Positions 53,492-62,999 of a DNA stretch of 64,000 bases are shown here, piece after piece (the first letter of the stretch is position 1; each line of letters begins with the position of its first letter). This stretch comes from Castellaniella denitrificans (GTDB lineage: Bacteria; Pseudomonadota; Gammaproteobacteria; Burkholderiales; Burkholderiaceae_B). The notes under the pieces were generated by a model that searched no databases, was not told the DNA's origin, and saw only the letters and a list, made by a program, of their open reading frames with translations. The translations under genes were made by a program, and so were the position numbers. The stretch is from positions 1-64,000 of the forward strand of contig NZ_JBHSEZ010000008.1 of the NCBI RefSeq assembly GCF_042653765.1. The letters are read 5' to 3'.

Positions 53492-54946
53492 TCAGGCCGT
53501 GCCGCCGACGGTCAGGCCGTCGATGCGCAGGGTCGGCATGCCGACCCCGACAGGCACGCTCTGGCCTTCCTTGCCGCAGGTGCCCACGCCCGAATCCAGG
53601 GCCAGGTCGCTGCCGATCATGGCGATGCGGCCCATGGCTTCCGGGCCGCTGCCGATCAGCGTGGCGCCCTTGACGGGATGGGTGACGCGGCCGTTCTCGA
53701 TCAGGTAGGCCTCGGACGCCGAGAACACGAACTTGCCGCTGGTGATGTCCACCTGGCCGCCGCCGAAATTGACGGCGTACAGGCCGCGGTCCACTGAAGC
53801 GATGATGTCCTTGGGGTCGTCGCGCCCGGCCAGCATGTAGGTGTTGGTCATGCGCGGCATGGGCAGGTGCGCGTAGGATTCGCGCCGTCCGTTGCCGGTG
53901 GGGGCCTGCTTCATCAGCCGGGCGTTCATGGAATCCTGCATGTAGCCGCGCAGGATGCCGTCCTCGATCAGGACGTTGCGCTGGGTGGGATGGCCTTCGT
54001 CGTCCACGTTCAGCGAGCCGCGCCGGTCGGCCAGCGTGCCGTCGTCCACCACCGTGACCCCGCGCGAGGCCACGCGCTCGCCGATGCGGCCGGAAAACAC
54101 GCTGGAGCCCTTGCGGTTGAAGTCGCCTTCCAGGCCGTGGCCCACGGCTTCGTGCAGCAGGATGCCGGGCCAGCCGGAGCCCAGCACCACCGTCATCTGG
54201 CCCGCCGGCGCCGGCCGGGCCTCGAGATTGACGCGCGCCTCGTGCACCGCGCGCTCCACGTAGCCGCGCAGGACCTCGTCGGTGAAATAGGCCAGGCCGG
54301 TGCGCCCGCCCCCTCCGCCGTGGCCCATTTCCCGCCGCCCCTTGCGTTCCGCGATGACGGTCAGGGACAGGCGCACCAGGGGGCGCACGTCGGCCACCAG
54401 CCGGCCGTCGCTGCCGGCCACCAGGATGACGTCGTACTCGGCCGCCAGGCCGGCCATGACCTGGATGATTTCCGGATCGGCGGCGCGGGCCATGCGCTCG
54501 ACCCGTTCCAGCAGGGCCACCTTGTCCGGAGCGGACAGCGAATCCACGGGGTTGACCGCCGCATACAGGCGATGCGGCGACTCGACCCCGCCATCGACGC
54601 GGCACCGGCCCGCGCCCTGGCGCGCGATGGTGCGCACCGCGCGGGCGGAGGACATCAGGGCCTCCGGCGACAGGCTGTCGGAATAGGCGAAGGCGGTCTT
54701 TTCACCGCTGACGGCCCGCACCCCCACACCCTGGTCGATGGAGAAACTGCCGGTCTTGACGATGCCTTCCTCCAGGCTCCAGCCTTCGGAGCAGCTATAT
54801 TGAAAATACAGGTCGGCATAATCGACGCGATGGCTGTGAATATCGGACAGCGCGCGCGCCAAATGGGATTCGTCCAGGCCCCACGGCTCCAGCAGCAGCG
54901 TCCGGGCGGTATTCAGGGCATCCAGGCCCGGTTCAACAAGTTTCAT
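53492..54946 (-). CDS. tldD: Metalloprotease TldD
   Basis: Catalytic partner of TldE/PmbA in the heterodimeric protease that trims modified peptides and CcdA. It is 484 aa (E. coli 481). The zinc motif HEAVGH lies at 265-270 within LLHEAVGHGLEGDFNRKGSS; other family stretches are SFSIDQGVGVRAVSGEKTAF and NTYMLAGRDDPKDIIASVDR. The partner pmbA is not in the window. Downstream the gene abuts a REP-like palindrome; upstream, 62 bp separate it from the amidase gene on the same strand. Confidence 0.96.
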   Translation of the reverse strand: MKLVEPGLDALNTARTLLLEPWGLDESHLARALSDIHSHRVDYADLYFQYSCSEGWSLEEGIVKTGSFSIDQGVGVRAVSGEKTAFAYSDSLSPEALMSSARAVRTIARQGAGRCRVDGGVESPHRLYAAVNPVDSLSAPDKVALLERVERMARAADPEIIQVMAGLAAEYDVILVAGSDGRLVADVRPLVRLSLTVIAERKGRREMGHGGGGGRTGLAYFTDEVLRGYVERAVHEARVNLEARPAPAGQMTVVLGSGWPGILLHEAVGHGLEGDFNRKGSSVFSGRIGERVASRGVTVVDDGTLADRRGSLNVDDEGHPTQRNVLIEDGILRGYMQDSMNARLMKQAPTGNGRRESYAHLPMPRMTNTYMLAGRDDPKDIIASVDRGLYAVNFGGGQVDITSGKFVFSASEAYLIENGRVTHPVKGATLIGSGPEAMGRIAMIGSDLALDSGVGTCGKEGQSVPVGVGMPTLRIDGLTVGGTA

Positions 54947-55008
54947 CTGACACCATTCATCAATCGATCGTCATGCCGCGCCCGCGCGCGGCCTGTGCAT
55001 TTCATCTT

Positions 55009-55827
55009 TCAGAGCACCCGGTGGCGCAGGGCGGGCAGGGATTCCCGCACCGCGGCCAGGCGCTCCGCATCCAGCGTCCCGGCGGCCACGCCGGGGCCTT
55101 CGGGCAGGCAATCCAGGATTTCGCCCCAGGGGTCGATCAGCATCGAATGCCCCCAGGTGCGCCGGCCATTGGCATGCGTGCCGCCCTGGGCGCTGGCCAG
55201 CACATAGCACTGGTTCTCAATGGCCCGCGCGCGCAGCAGGACTTCCCAGTGTACCGAACCCGTGGTCCAGGTAAAAGCGGCCGGCAGCACCATCAGCCGC
55301 ACGTCGCCCTGGGCGCGGAAGAATTCGGGGAAACGCAGGTCGTAGCAAATCCCCAGGGCCACGCGCCCGAAAGGCAGATCGAATACCTGGGGAGAATCAT
55401 CCCCGGGACGAATGGCCCGGGATTCATCGTAGGATTCCTCTCCGCGCTGGAAACTGAACAGGTGGATCTTGTCATAACGGGCGCAGACCCGGCCCTGGGG
55501 ATCGTAAACCAGGCATGCGTTATATACGCGATCCGCGTCCGGACTGCGCAAAGGCAGCGTGCCTCCCACCAGCCAGATGCCGTGGCGCCGCGCCTGATCC
55601 GCGAGAAACGCCTGGATCGGACCATCGCCCGGCGTTTCGGCGAGCGGCAGTTTATCCGCATCGCGCCGCCCCATGAAACAAAAATATTCAGGCAACGCCA
55701 CCAGCGACGCGCCGCCGGAAACGGCATGATCGATTCCCCGCGCGGCCTGCTCCAGATTATCCGCGACCTCCATGCCGGATACCATCTGCACCGCCGCGAC
55801 CCGCATTGAATGATCCTCACCGCTCAT
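55009..55827 (-). CDS. Carbon-nitrogen hydrolase (Nit/omega-amidase-like)
   Basis: A 272-aa nitrilase-superfamily amidase with the catalytic triad visible: Glu in SLVALPEYFCFMG, Lys in RYDKIHLFSF and Cys in LGICYDLRFPEFF. It is of the NitB/deaminated-glutathione amidase type common next to tldD in betaproteobacteria, and it is transcribed toward tldD. The start may instead be the internal ATG at 55806 (MRVAAVQM), which also has a ribosome site (GAGG). Confidence 0.9.
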   Translation of the reverse strand: MSGEDHSMRVAAVQMVSGMEVADNLEQAARGIDHAVSGGASLVALPEYFCFMGRRDADKLPLAETPGDGPIQAFLADQARRHGIWLVGGTLPLRSPDADRVYNACLVYDPQGRVCARYDKIHLFSFQRGEESYDESRAIRPGDDSPQVFDLPFGRVALGICYDLRFPEFFRAQGDVRLMVLPAAFTWTTGSVHWEVLLRARAIENQCYVLASAQGGTHANGRRTWGHSMLIDPWGEILDCLPEGPGVAAGTLDAERLAAVRESLPALRHRVL

Positions 55828-55925
55828 GAATGCTCCCGATTATCGAATGAATGCCGCGCAATGGTCACAGATCGAAATGAAGGATATTGCGCACATTCAT
55901 GGAAATAAGTTTAAAATCAACTCCG

Positions 55926-55953
55926 GCATTCGAATTCAACTCATTACGAATGC
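55926..55953. promoter_or_regulatory. Inverted repeat in the H-NS gene control region
   Basis: GCATTCG (55926-55932) and CGAATGC (55947-55953) form a 7-bp inverted repeat with a 14-nt AT-rich spacer, ending 36 bp before the H-NS-like start. The gap 55828-55989 is AT-rich, as expected for autoregulation by an H-NS protein. Confidence 0.4.
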
Positions 55954-55989
55954 AGCCCTCATCTCGATCGAACCCGAACGGAGCCATGA

Positions 55990-56367
55990 ATGACCCGTAC
56001 CAGCTATAACACCGAAAAATCCCGCCTCGAAAAAGAAATGGCAAAGCTCCAGAAAAAGATCCAGACGCTGCAGGCCAAGGAACGCAAGCCCAAGATCGCC
56101 GAAATCGTGCGTTCGATGCGCCAGTACGATATCAGCCCCGAAGAAATCGCCGCGGCCTTCAGCCGCAAATCGGCCGGCCGCTCGCCTTCCTCCGCTGCGC
56201 CGCGCAAGGCCGGCGCCGCGACCAAGCGCGTGATCGCCCCGAAATACCGCCATCCCGAAACCCAGGCCACCTGGACGGGCCGCGGCAAGGCCCCGCGCTG
56301 GATCACCGACGCGGAAGCCGCCGGCACCCCGCGCGACACCTTCCTGATCGCCGCCGAATCCGCCTGA
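55990..56367 (+). CDS. H-NS family nucleoid-associated protein
   Basis: A 125-aa protein. An N-terminal coiled coil (NTEKSRLEKEMAKLQKKIQT) mediates oligomerisation, a Ser/Ala/Lys-rich linker follows, and the C-terminal DNA-binding core is YRHPETQATWTGRGKAPRWI, matching the (Y)RDPETGxTWTGRGRxPxW consensus of betaproteobacterial H-NS proteins. It probably silences AT-rich, foreign or strongly regulated DNA such as the flhD and gntR2 control regions, though that link is inference. The start has CGGAG upstream. Confidence 0.92.
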   Translation: MTRTSYNTEKSRLEKEMAKLQKKIQTLQAKERKPKIAEIVRSMRQYDISPEEIAAAFSRKSAGRSPSSAAPRKAGAATKRVIAPKYRHPETQATWTGRGKAPRWITDAEAAGTPRDTFLIAAESA

Positions 56368-56373
56368 GCGGAT

Positions 56374-57009
56374 TCATTCCACAGGATACCGCACCTCGAC
56401 GATCTGGCCATTGCGGCCGGGGAAGCGGTCGAACAGGGCGCGCGCCAGATACGGCATGGCCGCGCCCAGCTGATCCTGGCGGCTGGACGCCACCGCCGTG
56501 GCGCGATAGACCTCGCGCCCCTGCTGCGTCCGGTCGTCGATCCGCACGGATAACGTCAGGCGATACACGTCCACCGCGACGGTCTGGATCGCCGGCCCCA
56601 TTCCCCAGGCCCAGCGGGGATGGCGAAAGCCGACATACGGCCCGTAGAAACCGGGATACATATAGGGATCGACGAATTCCTGGCGCCATTCGCGTTCGAG
56701 CGGACTGCCATATTCCATATGCACCGTGAAACGCGCCTGGGCTTCCGAATGCGCCTCGACCAGTCCGGTCGGCCCCAAGGCGGCCCGCACCGTATCGGCG
56801 TAGGTCTGGAACTGCAGATTATTGCGCTGCGCCTCGTCCGCCTCGATCCAGTAAGTCGCTCCCTGGGCATTTTCCGGCCATTGCTGATAACGCGTGACCT
56901 GGGCGGAAAACACCGAAGCGCACCCCCCCAGCATCAGCGCCAGACATAATCCGGAAAGCCACCGGATCCATTCACGCCCCGCGCCCGCCATTTCCCGACC
57001 ACCTTTCAT
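56374..57009 (-). CDS. DUF4136 lipoprotein
   Basis: An outer-envelope lipoprotein of about 211 aa. The signal segment IRWLSGLCLALMLGGCASVF contains the lipobox LGGC. The mature part, with YPGFYGPYVGFRHPRWAWGM and DVYRLTLSVRIDDRTQQGRE, matches DUF4136, whose function is unknown. The exact start is uncertain: ATGs at 57009 and 56991 both fit; earlier in-frame codons run toward pepN and are not signal-like. It converges on the H-NS gene, 6 bp away. Confidence 0.82.
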   Translation of the reverse strand: MKGGREMAGAGREWIRWLSGLCLALMLGGCASVFSAQVTRYQQWPENAQGATYWIEADEAQRNNLQFQTYADTVRAALGPTGLVEAHSEAQARFTVHMEYGSPLEREWRQEFVDPYMYPGFYGPYVGFRHPRWAWGMGPAIQTVAVDVYRLTLSVRIDDRTQQGREVYRATAVASSRQDQLGAAMPYLARALFDRFPGRNGQIVEVRYPVE

Positions 57010-57215
57010 CGCACATCCCATCTGATTCCACAAACCCGCGGACTCGTCCACCTCGCGGCCTGTTCGCCCAGACGGATCCGCCGGGCGCGCCACCCTCATC
57101 ATAGGCGCAGCCGCGTTCCGCGAACAGCCGGCCGTTGCACTCCGATACAGCCCGGCCACGGGGCGGCGTGCCGACTACAATGGGGACGCACGGAACGCTT
57201 TTCGGAAACAGACTC

Positions 57216-59918
57216 ATGCGCACGGACACCGCCCCCACCATCTTCCGCCAGGACTACGCCCCCTATCCCTACCGGCTGCCCCAGGTCCGGCTGGAATTCG
57301 ATCTGGCGGCGGAATCCACCCGGGTGCGCTCCGAAATGCGCTTCGAGCCCGCGCCGGGCACCGTGCCGGGCACCCCGCTGGTGCTGCAGGGCGAGGACCT
57401 GGAACTGATCGAGGTCCGCCTCGACGGCCGGCCGCTGGCCGCCGGCGAATACGACCTCGCCGACGACACCCTCAGCCTGGTTCCGCCGGGACACGGCAAG
57501 CCCTTCACCATCGGCATCGCCAGCCGGTGCCGCCCGGCGGACAACTCCACCCTGATGGGCCTGTACGTCTCGGGCGACAAGCTCTTCACCCAATGCGAGG
57601 CCCAGGGCTTTCGCCGCATCACCTGGTTCCCGGACCGGCCCGACGTGATGGCGCGCTTCGAGGTCCTGCTGCGCGCCGATCCGGCCGCCTACCCGCTGCT
57701 GCTGTCCAACGGCAACCTGATCGAGCAGGCCGGCCTGCCGGACGGCCGCCACCAGGCCCTGTGGCGCGACCCCCATCCCAAGCCCTGCTATCTGTTCGCC
57801 CTGGTGGCCGGCGATTTCGACTGCATCGAGCGCACCGAGACCACCCGCAGCGGCCGCGAAGTGCTGCTGCAGGTCTACAGCGACAAGGGCTACGGGGAAC
57901 AGACCCGCTGGGCGCTGGACTGCCTGGCGAACGCCCTGCATTGGGACGAGCGGCGCTTCGGCCTGGAACTGGACCTGGACCGCTTCATGGTGGTGGCGGC
58001 GCGCGACTTCAACATGGGCGCGATGGAAAACAAGGGCCTGAACATCTTCAACGCCGCCTACGTCCTGGCCGATCCCGCCACCGCCACGGACGCCGCCTAC
58101 CGCGGCATCGAGGCCGTGATCGGCCACGAATACTTCCACAACTGGACCGGCAACCGCGTCACCTGCCGCGACTGGTTCCAGCTGTCCCTGAAGGAAGGTC
58201 TGACGGTCTTCCGCGACCAGGAATTCTCCGCCGACATGCTGGCCGAGGGCCTGCCGCCCGCCGAGGCCGCCAGCGCCCGCGCCGTCAAGCGCATCGACGA
58301 CGTGCACACCTTGCGGCTGGCGCAGTTCCCCGAGGACGCCGGCCCCATGGCCCACCCCATCCGGCCCGACAGCTACCAGGAAATCGGCAACTTCTACACC
58401 GCCACGGTCTACGAAAAGGGCGCGGAAGTCATCCGCATGCAGCACACCCTGCTGGGCGAGGACGGGTTCCGCGCCGGCATGGACGAATATTTCCGCCGCC
58501 ACGACGGCCAGGCGGTCACCTGCGACGACTTCGTCGACGCCATGGAATCGGTCTACACGCAACGGCATCCGGACCAGGATTTCTCCATCTTCCGGCGCTG
58601 GTACGAGCAGGCCGGCACCCCGCGCGTGCGGGTGCGCTCGCACTACGACCCCGCCGCCCGCGCCTGCCGCATCACGCTGGAACAACACTGCGCGCCGGCG
58701 GGCCTGGAGGCCCGGCAATCCCCACCGCCCGAAAAGCCGCCCCTGCACATCCCCGTCGCCATCGGCCTGATCGACGCGGACGGCCGGCCCCTGCCCATCC
58801 AATGGGAAGGCGAAACCCGCGACACCGTCATCCTGGAATTGCGCGAAGCCGGCCGGACCTGGACCCTGACGGACATCCCGCGCGCGCCCGTCCCGTCGCT
58901 GCTGCGCGGCTTTTCCGCCCCCGTCATCCTGGAAACCGACCGCACGGCGGACGACCTGGCCCTGCTGGCGCGCCGCGACCCGGACCCCTTCGCCCGCTGG
59001 GACGCCGTCCAGGAAACCGCCCACCGCCACCTGCAGGCCTGCATCGCGGCCGACCGCGAAGGCGGCCCGCAACCGGCACTGGACACGCTGCTGGACATCT
59101 GGCGCGCCGCGCTGAACGACGAACAACTGTCGCCCGCCTACCGGGCGCGGCTGCTGGCCCTGCCCGCCCTGCGCGAGGTCATCGACCGCGGCGAGCCCAT
59201 GGATCCCCGGGCGGCCGTGGCGGCCTGGACCCGGACCCGCCAGGCCCTGGCCGCGCAACTGGCCGGCGACTGGCGCGCCGCCTACGACGCCCTGGCCGAC
59301 GACGGCGGCCCCTACTCGCCCGACCCGGTCTCGTCCGGCCGCCGCGCCCTGCGCAACCTGGCCCTGGACAACCTGCTGGCCGGACGGGCGCCGGGCGCCG
59401 CCGATCTGGCCCTGGCGCAATACCGCCAGGCCCGCAACATGACCGAAAGCCTGGGCGCGCTGACCGCCCTGCTGCAGCACGACCCGCAGGCGGCCGCCGA
59501 CCCGCTGGCCGACTTCCACGCGCGCTGGCGCGACGACCCGCTGGTGCTGGACCGCTGGTTCGGCGCCCAGGCGAGCGCGCCGGGCTGCACGGTGGCCGGC
59601 GTGCGCGCCCTGATGGCCCTGCCGGACTTCTCGCTGCGCAATCCCAACCGCGCGCGCGCCGTCGTCTTCCGATTCTGCCTGGACAATCCCGGCAACCTGC
59701 ACACGCCGGAAGGCTACGACTTCTGGGCCGAGCAGGTGCTGGCGCTCGACGCCCTGAACCCGGAAGTCGCCGCGCGGCTGTCGCGCGCCTTCGACAACTG
59801 GGCGCGCCACGAGCCCGTCGCCCGCGCCGGCATGCAGGCCGCCCTGCGGCGCGTGCTGGACGCGCCGGACCTGTCGCGCAACGTCCGCGAAATCGTTTCA
59901 AAAGCACTTGCCGCTTAA
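57216..59918 (+). CDS. pepN: Aminopeptidase N (M1 family)
   Basis: Zinc aminopeptidase of the cytoplasm, 900 aa (E. coli PepN 870). The substrate motif is FNMGAMENKGLNIFN, and the zinc site HEYFHNWTGNRVTCRDWFQL has HEYFH at 304-308 with the downstream Glu in LSLKEGLTVFRDQEF. The C-terminal ARM-like helical domain is complete. A TACAAT hexamer at 57176-57181 may be its -10. Followed after 33 bp by fbp. Confidence 0.96.
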   Translation: MRTDTAPTIFRQDYAPYPYRLPQVRLEFDLAAESTRVRSEMRFEPAPGTVPGTPLVLQGEDLELIEVRLDGRPLAAGEYDLADDTLSLVPPGHGKPFTIGIASRCRPADNSTLMGLYVSGDKLFTQCEAQGFRRITWFPDRPDVMARFEVLLRADPAAYPLLLSNGNLIEQAGLPDGRHQALWRDPHPKPCYLFALVAGDFDCIERTETTRSGREVLLQVYSDKGYGEQTRWALDCLANALHWDERRFGLELDLDRFMVVAARDFNMGAMENKGLNIFNAAYVLADPATATDAAYRGIEAVIGHEYFHNWTGNRVTCRDWFQLSLKEGLTVFRDQEFSADMLAEGLPPAEAASARAVKRIDDVHTLRLAQFPEDAGPMAHPIRPDSYQEIGNFYTATVYEKGAEVIRMQHTLLGEDGFRAGMDEYFRRHDGQAVTCDDFVDAMESVYTQRHPDQDFSIFRRWYEQAGTPRVRVRSHYDPAARACRITLEQHCAPAGLEARQSPPPEKPPLHIPVAIGLIDADGRPLPIQWEGETRDTVILELREAGRTWTLTDIPRAPVPSLLRGFSAPVILETDRTADDLALLARRDPDPFARWDAVQETAHRHLQACIAADREGGPQPALDTLLDIWRAALNDEQLSPAYRARLLALPALREVIDRGEPMDPRAAVAAWTRTRQALAAQLAGDWRAAYDALADDGGPYSPDPVSSGRRALRNLALDNLLAGRAPGAADLALAQYRQARNMTESLGALTALLQHDPQAAADPLADFHARWRDDPLVLDRWFGAQASAPGCTVAGVRALMALPDFSLRNPNRARAVVFRFCLDNPGNLHTPEGYDFWAEQVLALDALNPEVAARLSRAFDNWARHEPVARAGMQAALRRVLDAPDLSRNVREIVSKALAA

Positions 59919-59951
59919 GAGCATTTTTTCCTTTTCTTCGGGGAACCTACC

Positions 59952-60962
59952 TTGAAATACAAGACCTTGACCCAGTACCTGGTCGAACAGCAACGCGAAC
60001 ACAAGGCCGTGTCGGCCGAAGTCCGTCTGCTGATCGAAACCGTGTCGCGCGCCTGCAAGGCGATCAGCCACGCCGTCAGCAAGGGAGCGCTGGGCGGCGT
60101 GCTCGGCAGCCTGGGCACGGAGAACGTCCAGGGCGAGGTGCAGAAGAAGCTCGACGTGCTGTCCAACGAAATCCTGCTGGAAGCCAATGAATGGGGCGGC
60201 AACCTGGCGGCCATGGCCTCCGAGGAAATGCAGACCATCCACCGCATCCCGAACCACTATCCCAAGGGCCAGAACCTGCTGCTGTTCGATCCCCTGGACG
60301 GCTCCTCGAACATCGACGTGAACGTGTCCATCGGCACGATCTTTTCCGTGCTGCAGGCGCCCGCGGAGGCCGCCGGGCGGGAAATCGCCGAAGAGGACTT
60401 CCTGCAGCCCGGCACCCGCCAGGTCGCCGCCGGCTACGCCATCTACGGCCCGCAGACCATGCTGGTGCTGACCGTGGGCGCCGGCGTCATGGGCTTCACG
60501 CTGGACCGCGAAATGGGGTCCTGGCTGCTGACCCACGAAAACATCCGCCTGCCCGAGCAGACCGCCGAATTCGCCATCAACATGTCCAACATGCGGCACT
60601 GGGAAACGCCCGTGCGCCGCTACATCGAAGAATGCCTGCAGGGCGAGACCGGCCCCCTGGGCAAGAACTACAACATGCGCTGGATCGCGTCCATGGTGGC
60701 CGACGTGCACCGCATCCTGACGCGCGGCGGGATCTTCATGTACCCGCGCGACGCCCGCGCGTCCGGGCGCAAGGGCAAGCTGCGCCTGATGTACGAGGCC
60801 AACCCCATGAGCTTCCTGGTCGAGCAGGCGGGCGGGCGCGCCATCGACGGCACCGGCCGCATCCTGGACATCCAGCCCGACGCCCTGCACCAGCGCGTCG
60901 GCGTGATCCTGGGCTCGCGCGAGGAAGTCGAGCGCCTGCAGCGCTACCACCAGGAAGCCTGA
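59952..60962 (+). CDS. fbp: Fructose-1,6-bisphosphatase class I
   Basis: Gluconeogenic phosphatase converting fructose-1,6-bisphosphate to fructose-6-phosphate, 336 aa. The metal-binding signature is LLLFDPLDGSSNIDVNVSIG, with SNEILLEANEWGGNLAAMAS and the C-terminal AGGRAIDGTGRILDI block. It has its own ribosome site (GGGGAACCTACC region) and probably shares a transcript with pepN. With glpK and glpD nearby, glycerol-derived triose could be drawn into hexose through this step. Confidence 0.96.
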   Translation: MKYKTLTQYLVEQQREHKAVSAEVRLLIETVSRACKAISHAVSKGALGGVLGSLGTENVQGEVQKKLDVLSNEILLEANEWGGNLAAMASEEMQTIHRIPNHYPKGQNLLLFDPLDGSSNIDVNVSIGTIFSVLQAPAEAAGREIAEEDFLQPGTRQVAAGYAIYGPQTMLVLTVGAGVMGFTLDREMGSWLLTHENIRLPEQTAEFAINMSNMRHWETPVRRYIEECLQGETGPLGKNYNMRWIASMVADVHRILTRGGIFMYPRDARASGRKGKLRLMYEANPMSFLVEQAGGRAIDGTGRILDIQPDALHQRVGVILGSREEVERLQRYHQEA

Positions 60963-61029
60963 TCCGGCATCCGGCGGGCGGGCCGGAGCGGCCCGCGGGC
61001 GGTCGCCCGGCCGGACCGGGCGACGCGCC

Positions 61030-62022
61030 TCAGTCCAGGGTCAGCACCGTCGCGCCGGTCGTGCCGCGCGAATTCAGGGCCTCGTGCGCCCGCGCGGCGT
61101 CCGCCAGGGCGAAGCGCTGGCCGATGACGATGTCCAGCTTGCCGGCCGTCACCAGTTCGAAGAGGTCGTCGGCGGCGGCCTGCATGGCCTGGGCGGTGGC
61201 CACGTGGGTGGCGAGCGTCGGCCGGGTGACGTACAGCGAGCCCTTGGCCGCCAGCACGCCCAGGTTCACGCCCTCGACCGGGCCGGACGCGTTGCCGAAG
61301 CTGACCATCAGGCCGCGCGGCTGCAGGCAGTCCAGCGAGATTTCCCAGGTGCTCCTGCCCACGCCGTCGTAGACCACCGGGACCTTGCGCCCTTCGGTCA
61401 GTTCCTTGACCCGGGCGACGATGTCCTCCCGCGTGGAGTCGATCACTTCCCAGGCGCCGTGGCGGCGCGCCAGCGCCGCCTTTTCCGGAGTGGACGCGGT
61501 GCCGATCAGGCGCACGCCCAACGCCCGGGCCCACTGGCAGGCGATCAGGCCGACGCCGCCGGCGGCGGCATGGAACAGGATCGTCTCGTTGCCCTGCAGC
61601 CGGTAGGTCTGGCGGAACAGGTACTGCACCGTCAGGCCCTTGAGCATCAGCGCGGCGGCCTGCTCGAAGCCGACGCCGTCGGGGATACGCACGACCCGGT
61701 CGGCCGGCACGTTGCGCAGGTCCGCGTAGGCGCCGATCGGGCCTTGCCCATAGGCCACGCGATCGCCCGCGCGCAGGTGGCGCACCTCGGCGCCCGCCGA
61801 TTCGACCACGCCGGCGGCCTCGAACCCCAGGCCGTGCGGCAGCGGATTCGGATACAGCCCCGTGCGACAATAGATGTCGATGAAATTCAGGCCGACCGCC
61901 TTCTGGCGGATGCGGACCTCGTGCGGCGCGGGGGGCGGGACGTCCGCCTCTTCCAGCCGCATGAGTTCGGGACCGCCATGCTCATGGATGCGGATCACCC
62001 GGGCCTTTTCCACTTTTCCCAC
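61030..62022 (-). CDS. qorA: NADPH:quinone oxidoreductase (zeta-crystallin type, QorA)
   Basis: A 330-aa zinc-independent medium-chain dehydrogenase reducing quinones one electron at a time. Matches E. coli QorA along its length: GLNFIDIYCRTGLYP, FHAAAGGVGLIACQWARALG (NADPH motif), VVYDGVGRSTWEISLDCLQP and GSLYVTRPTLA. I chose the GTG at 62022 because GGAGG lies about 8 bp upstream and the length then equals QorA (327 aa); other GTG codons nearby are possible. Confidence 0.92.
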   Translation of the reverse strand: MGKVEKARVIRIHEHGGPELMRLEEADVPPPAPHEVRIRQKAVGLNFIDIYCRTGLYPNPLPHGLGFEAAGVVESAGAEVRHLRAGDRVAYGQGPIGAYADLRNVPADRVVRIPDGVGFEQAAALMLKGLTVQYLFRQTYRLQGNETILFHAAAGGVGLIACQWARALGVRLIGTASTPEKAALARRHGAWEVIDSTREDIVARVKELTEGRKVPVVYDGVGRSTWEISLDCLQPRGLMVSFGNASGPVEGVNLGVLAAKGSLYVTRPTLATHVATAQAMQAAADDLFELVTAGKLDIVIGQRFALADAARAHEALNSRGTTGATVLTLD

Positions 62023-62078
62023 GATGGACACCTCCGGCCCTGGACGGGCCCGACAGTTCGACACCGAAGCAGACTAGC

Positions 62079-62936
62079 ATGAATTCCCGCCAGGCCACGA
62101 TGGCCGTCCACGCCACCGCCGTCCTGTTCGGGCTGACCGGCATCTTCGGCGAACTGATCCAGGGCGGCGCCGCGCTGATCACGGCGGGCCGCGCCGCATT
62201 CGCCGCCGCCGCGCTGCTGCTGATCATCGCCCGCGCGGGCCATCGCCCCGCGCGGCCCGGCCGCCGCGCCCTGTCCGTGCTGCTGGCGGCCGGCGTCCTG
62301 CTGGCGGTCCATTGGACGACCTTCTTCGTCGCCGTGAAGGTCGGCGGCATCGCCATCGCCACCCTAGGCTTCGCCAGCTTTCCCGCCTTCATCACCCTGC
62401 TCGAAGGCTTCCTGTTCCACGAACGCACCCGGGCCGCGGAATGGGCCGTGGTCGCCCTGGTCACCGCCGGCCTGGCGCTGGTCGCGCCATCCTTCGACTT
62501 CCGCGACCAGGCCACCGTCGGCCTGGGCTGGGCGGTGGCCTCGGGCCTGTCCTTCGCCCTGTTCACCCTGGCCAACCGCAAGGCCGTCGGCCTGGTGCCG
62601 GCCCGCGAGCTGGCCTGCTGGGAAAACGGCATCGTCGCCCTGCTGATCCTGCCCTGGTGTCTCGGGGAATTCGCGGGGCTGCGGGCCCTGGACTGGGCCT
62701 GGCTGTTCATGCTGGGAGTGTTCTGCACCGCCCTGCCCCACGCGCTGCTGGTCGCCAGCCTGGCCCGGCTGAAGGCCCGCACGGCCGGCCTCGTGATCGC
62801 CCTGGAACCGGTCTACGCCATCCTGTTCGCGGCCCTCCTGTTCGCGCAGTATCCCTCGGCGCGCGCGCTGGCGGGCGGCGCCCTGGTCATCGGAGCGATC
62901 GTCTGGTCGGGCCTGCGGCGCGCCGCCGCAGACTGA
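62079..62936 (+). CDS. EamA/DMT-superfamily permease
   Basis: A 285-aa protein with ten predicted helices in two EamA repeats (start MAVHATAVLFGLTGIFGELI; second repeat GLGWAVASGLSFALFTLANR). Metabolite exporter type, substrate unknown. Divergent from qorA with a 56-bp gap and 63 bp upstream of yebC. Confidence 0.88.
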   Translation: MNSRQATMAVHATAVLFGLTGIFGELIQGGAALITAGRAAFAAAALLLIIARAGHRPARPGRRALSVLLAAGVLLAVHWTTFFVAVKVGGIAIATLGFASFPAFITLLEGFLFHERTRAAEWAVVALVTAGLALVAPSFDFRDQATVGLGWAVASGLSFALFTLANRKAVGLVPARELACWENGIVALLILPWCLGEFAGLRALDWAWLFMLGVFCTALPHALLVASLARLKARTAGLVIALEPVYAILFAALLFAQYPSARALAGGALVIGAIVWSGLRRAAAD

Positions 62937-62999
62937 TTCGGCCCGAGGCGTTAAAATCCAGGGTTCGTTGAACGCACCCCTCTTGAACTCGACACAATC

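Noticed and set aside
57099..59810. Minus-strand open frame of 903 codons opposite pepN
   Set aside because: PepN on the plus strand has the complete M1 zinc motif; the antisense product has no domain and composition typical of a shadow frame.
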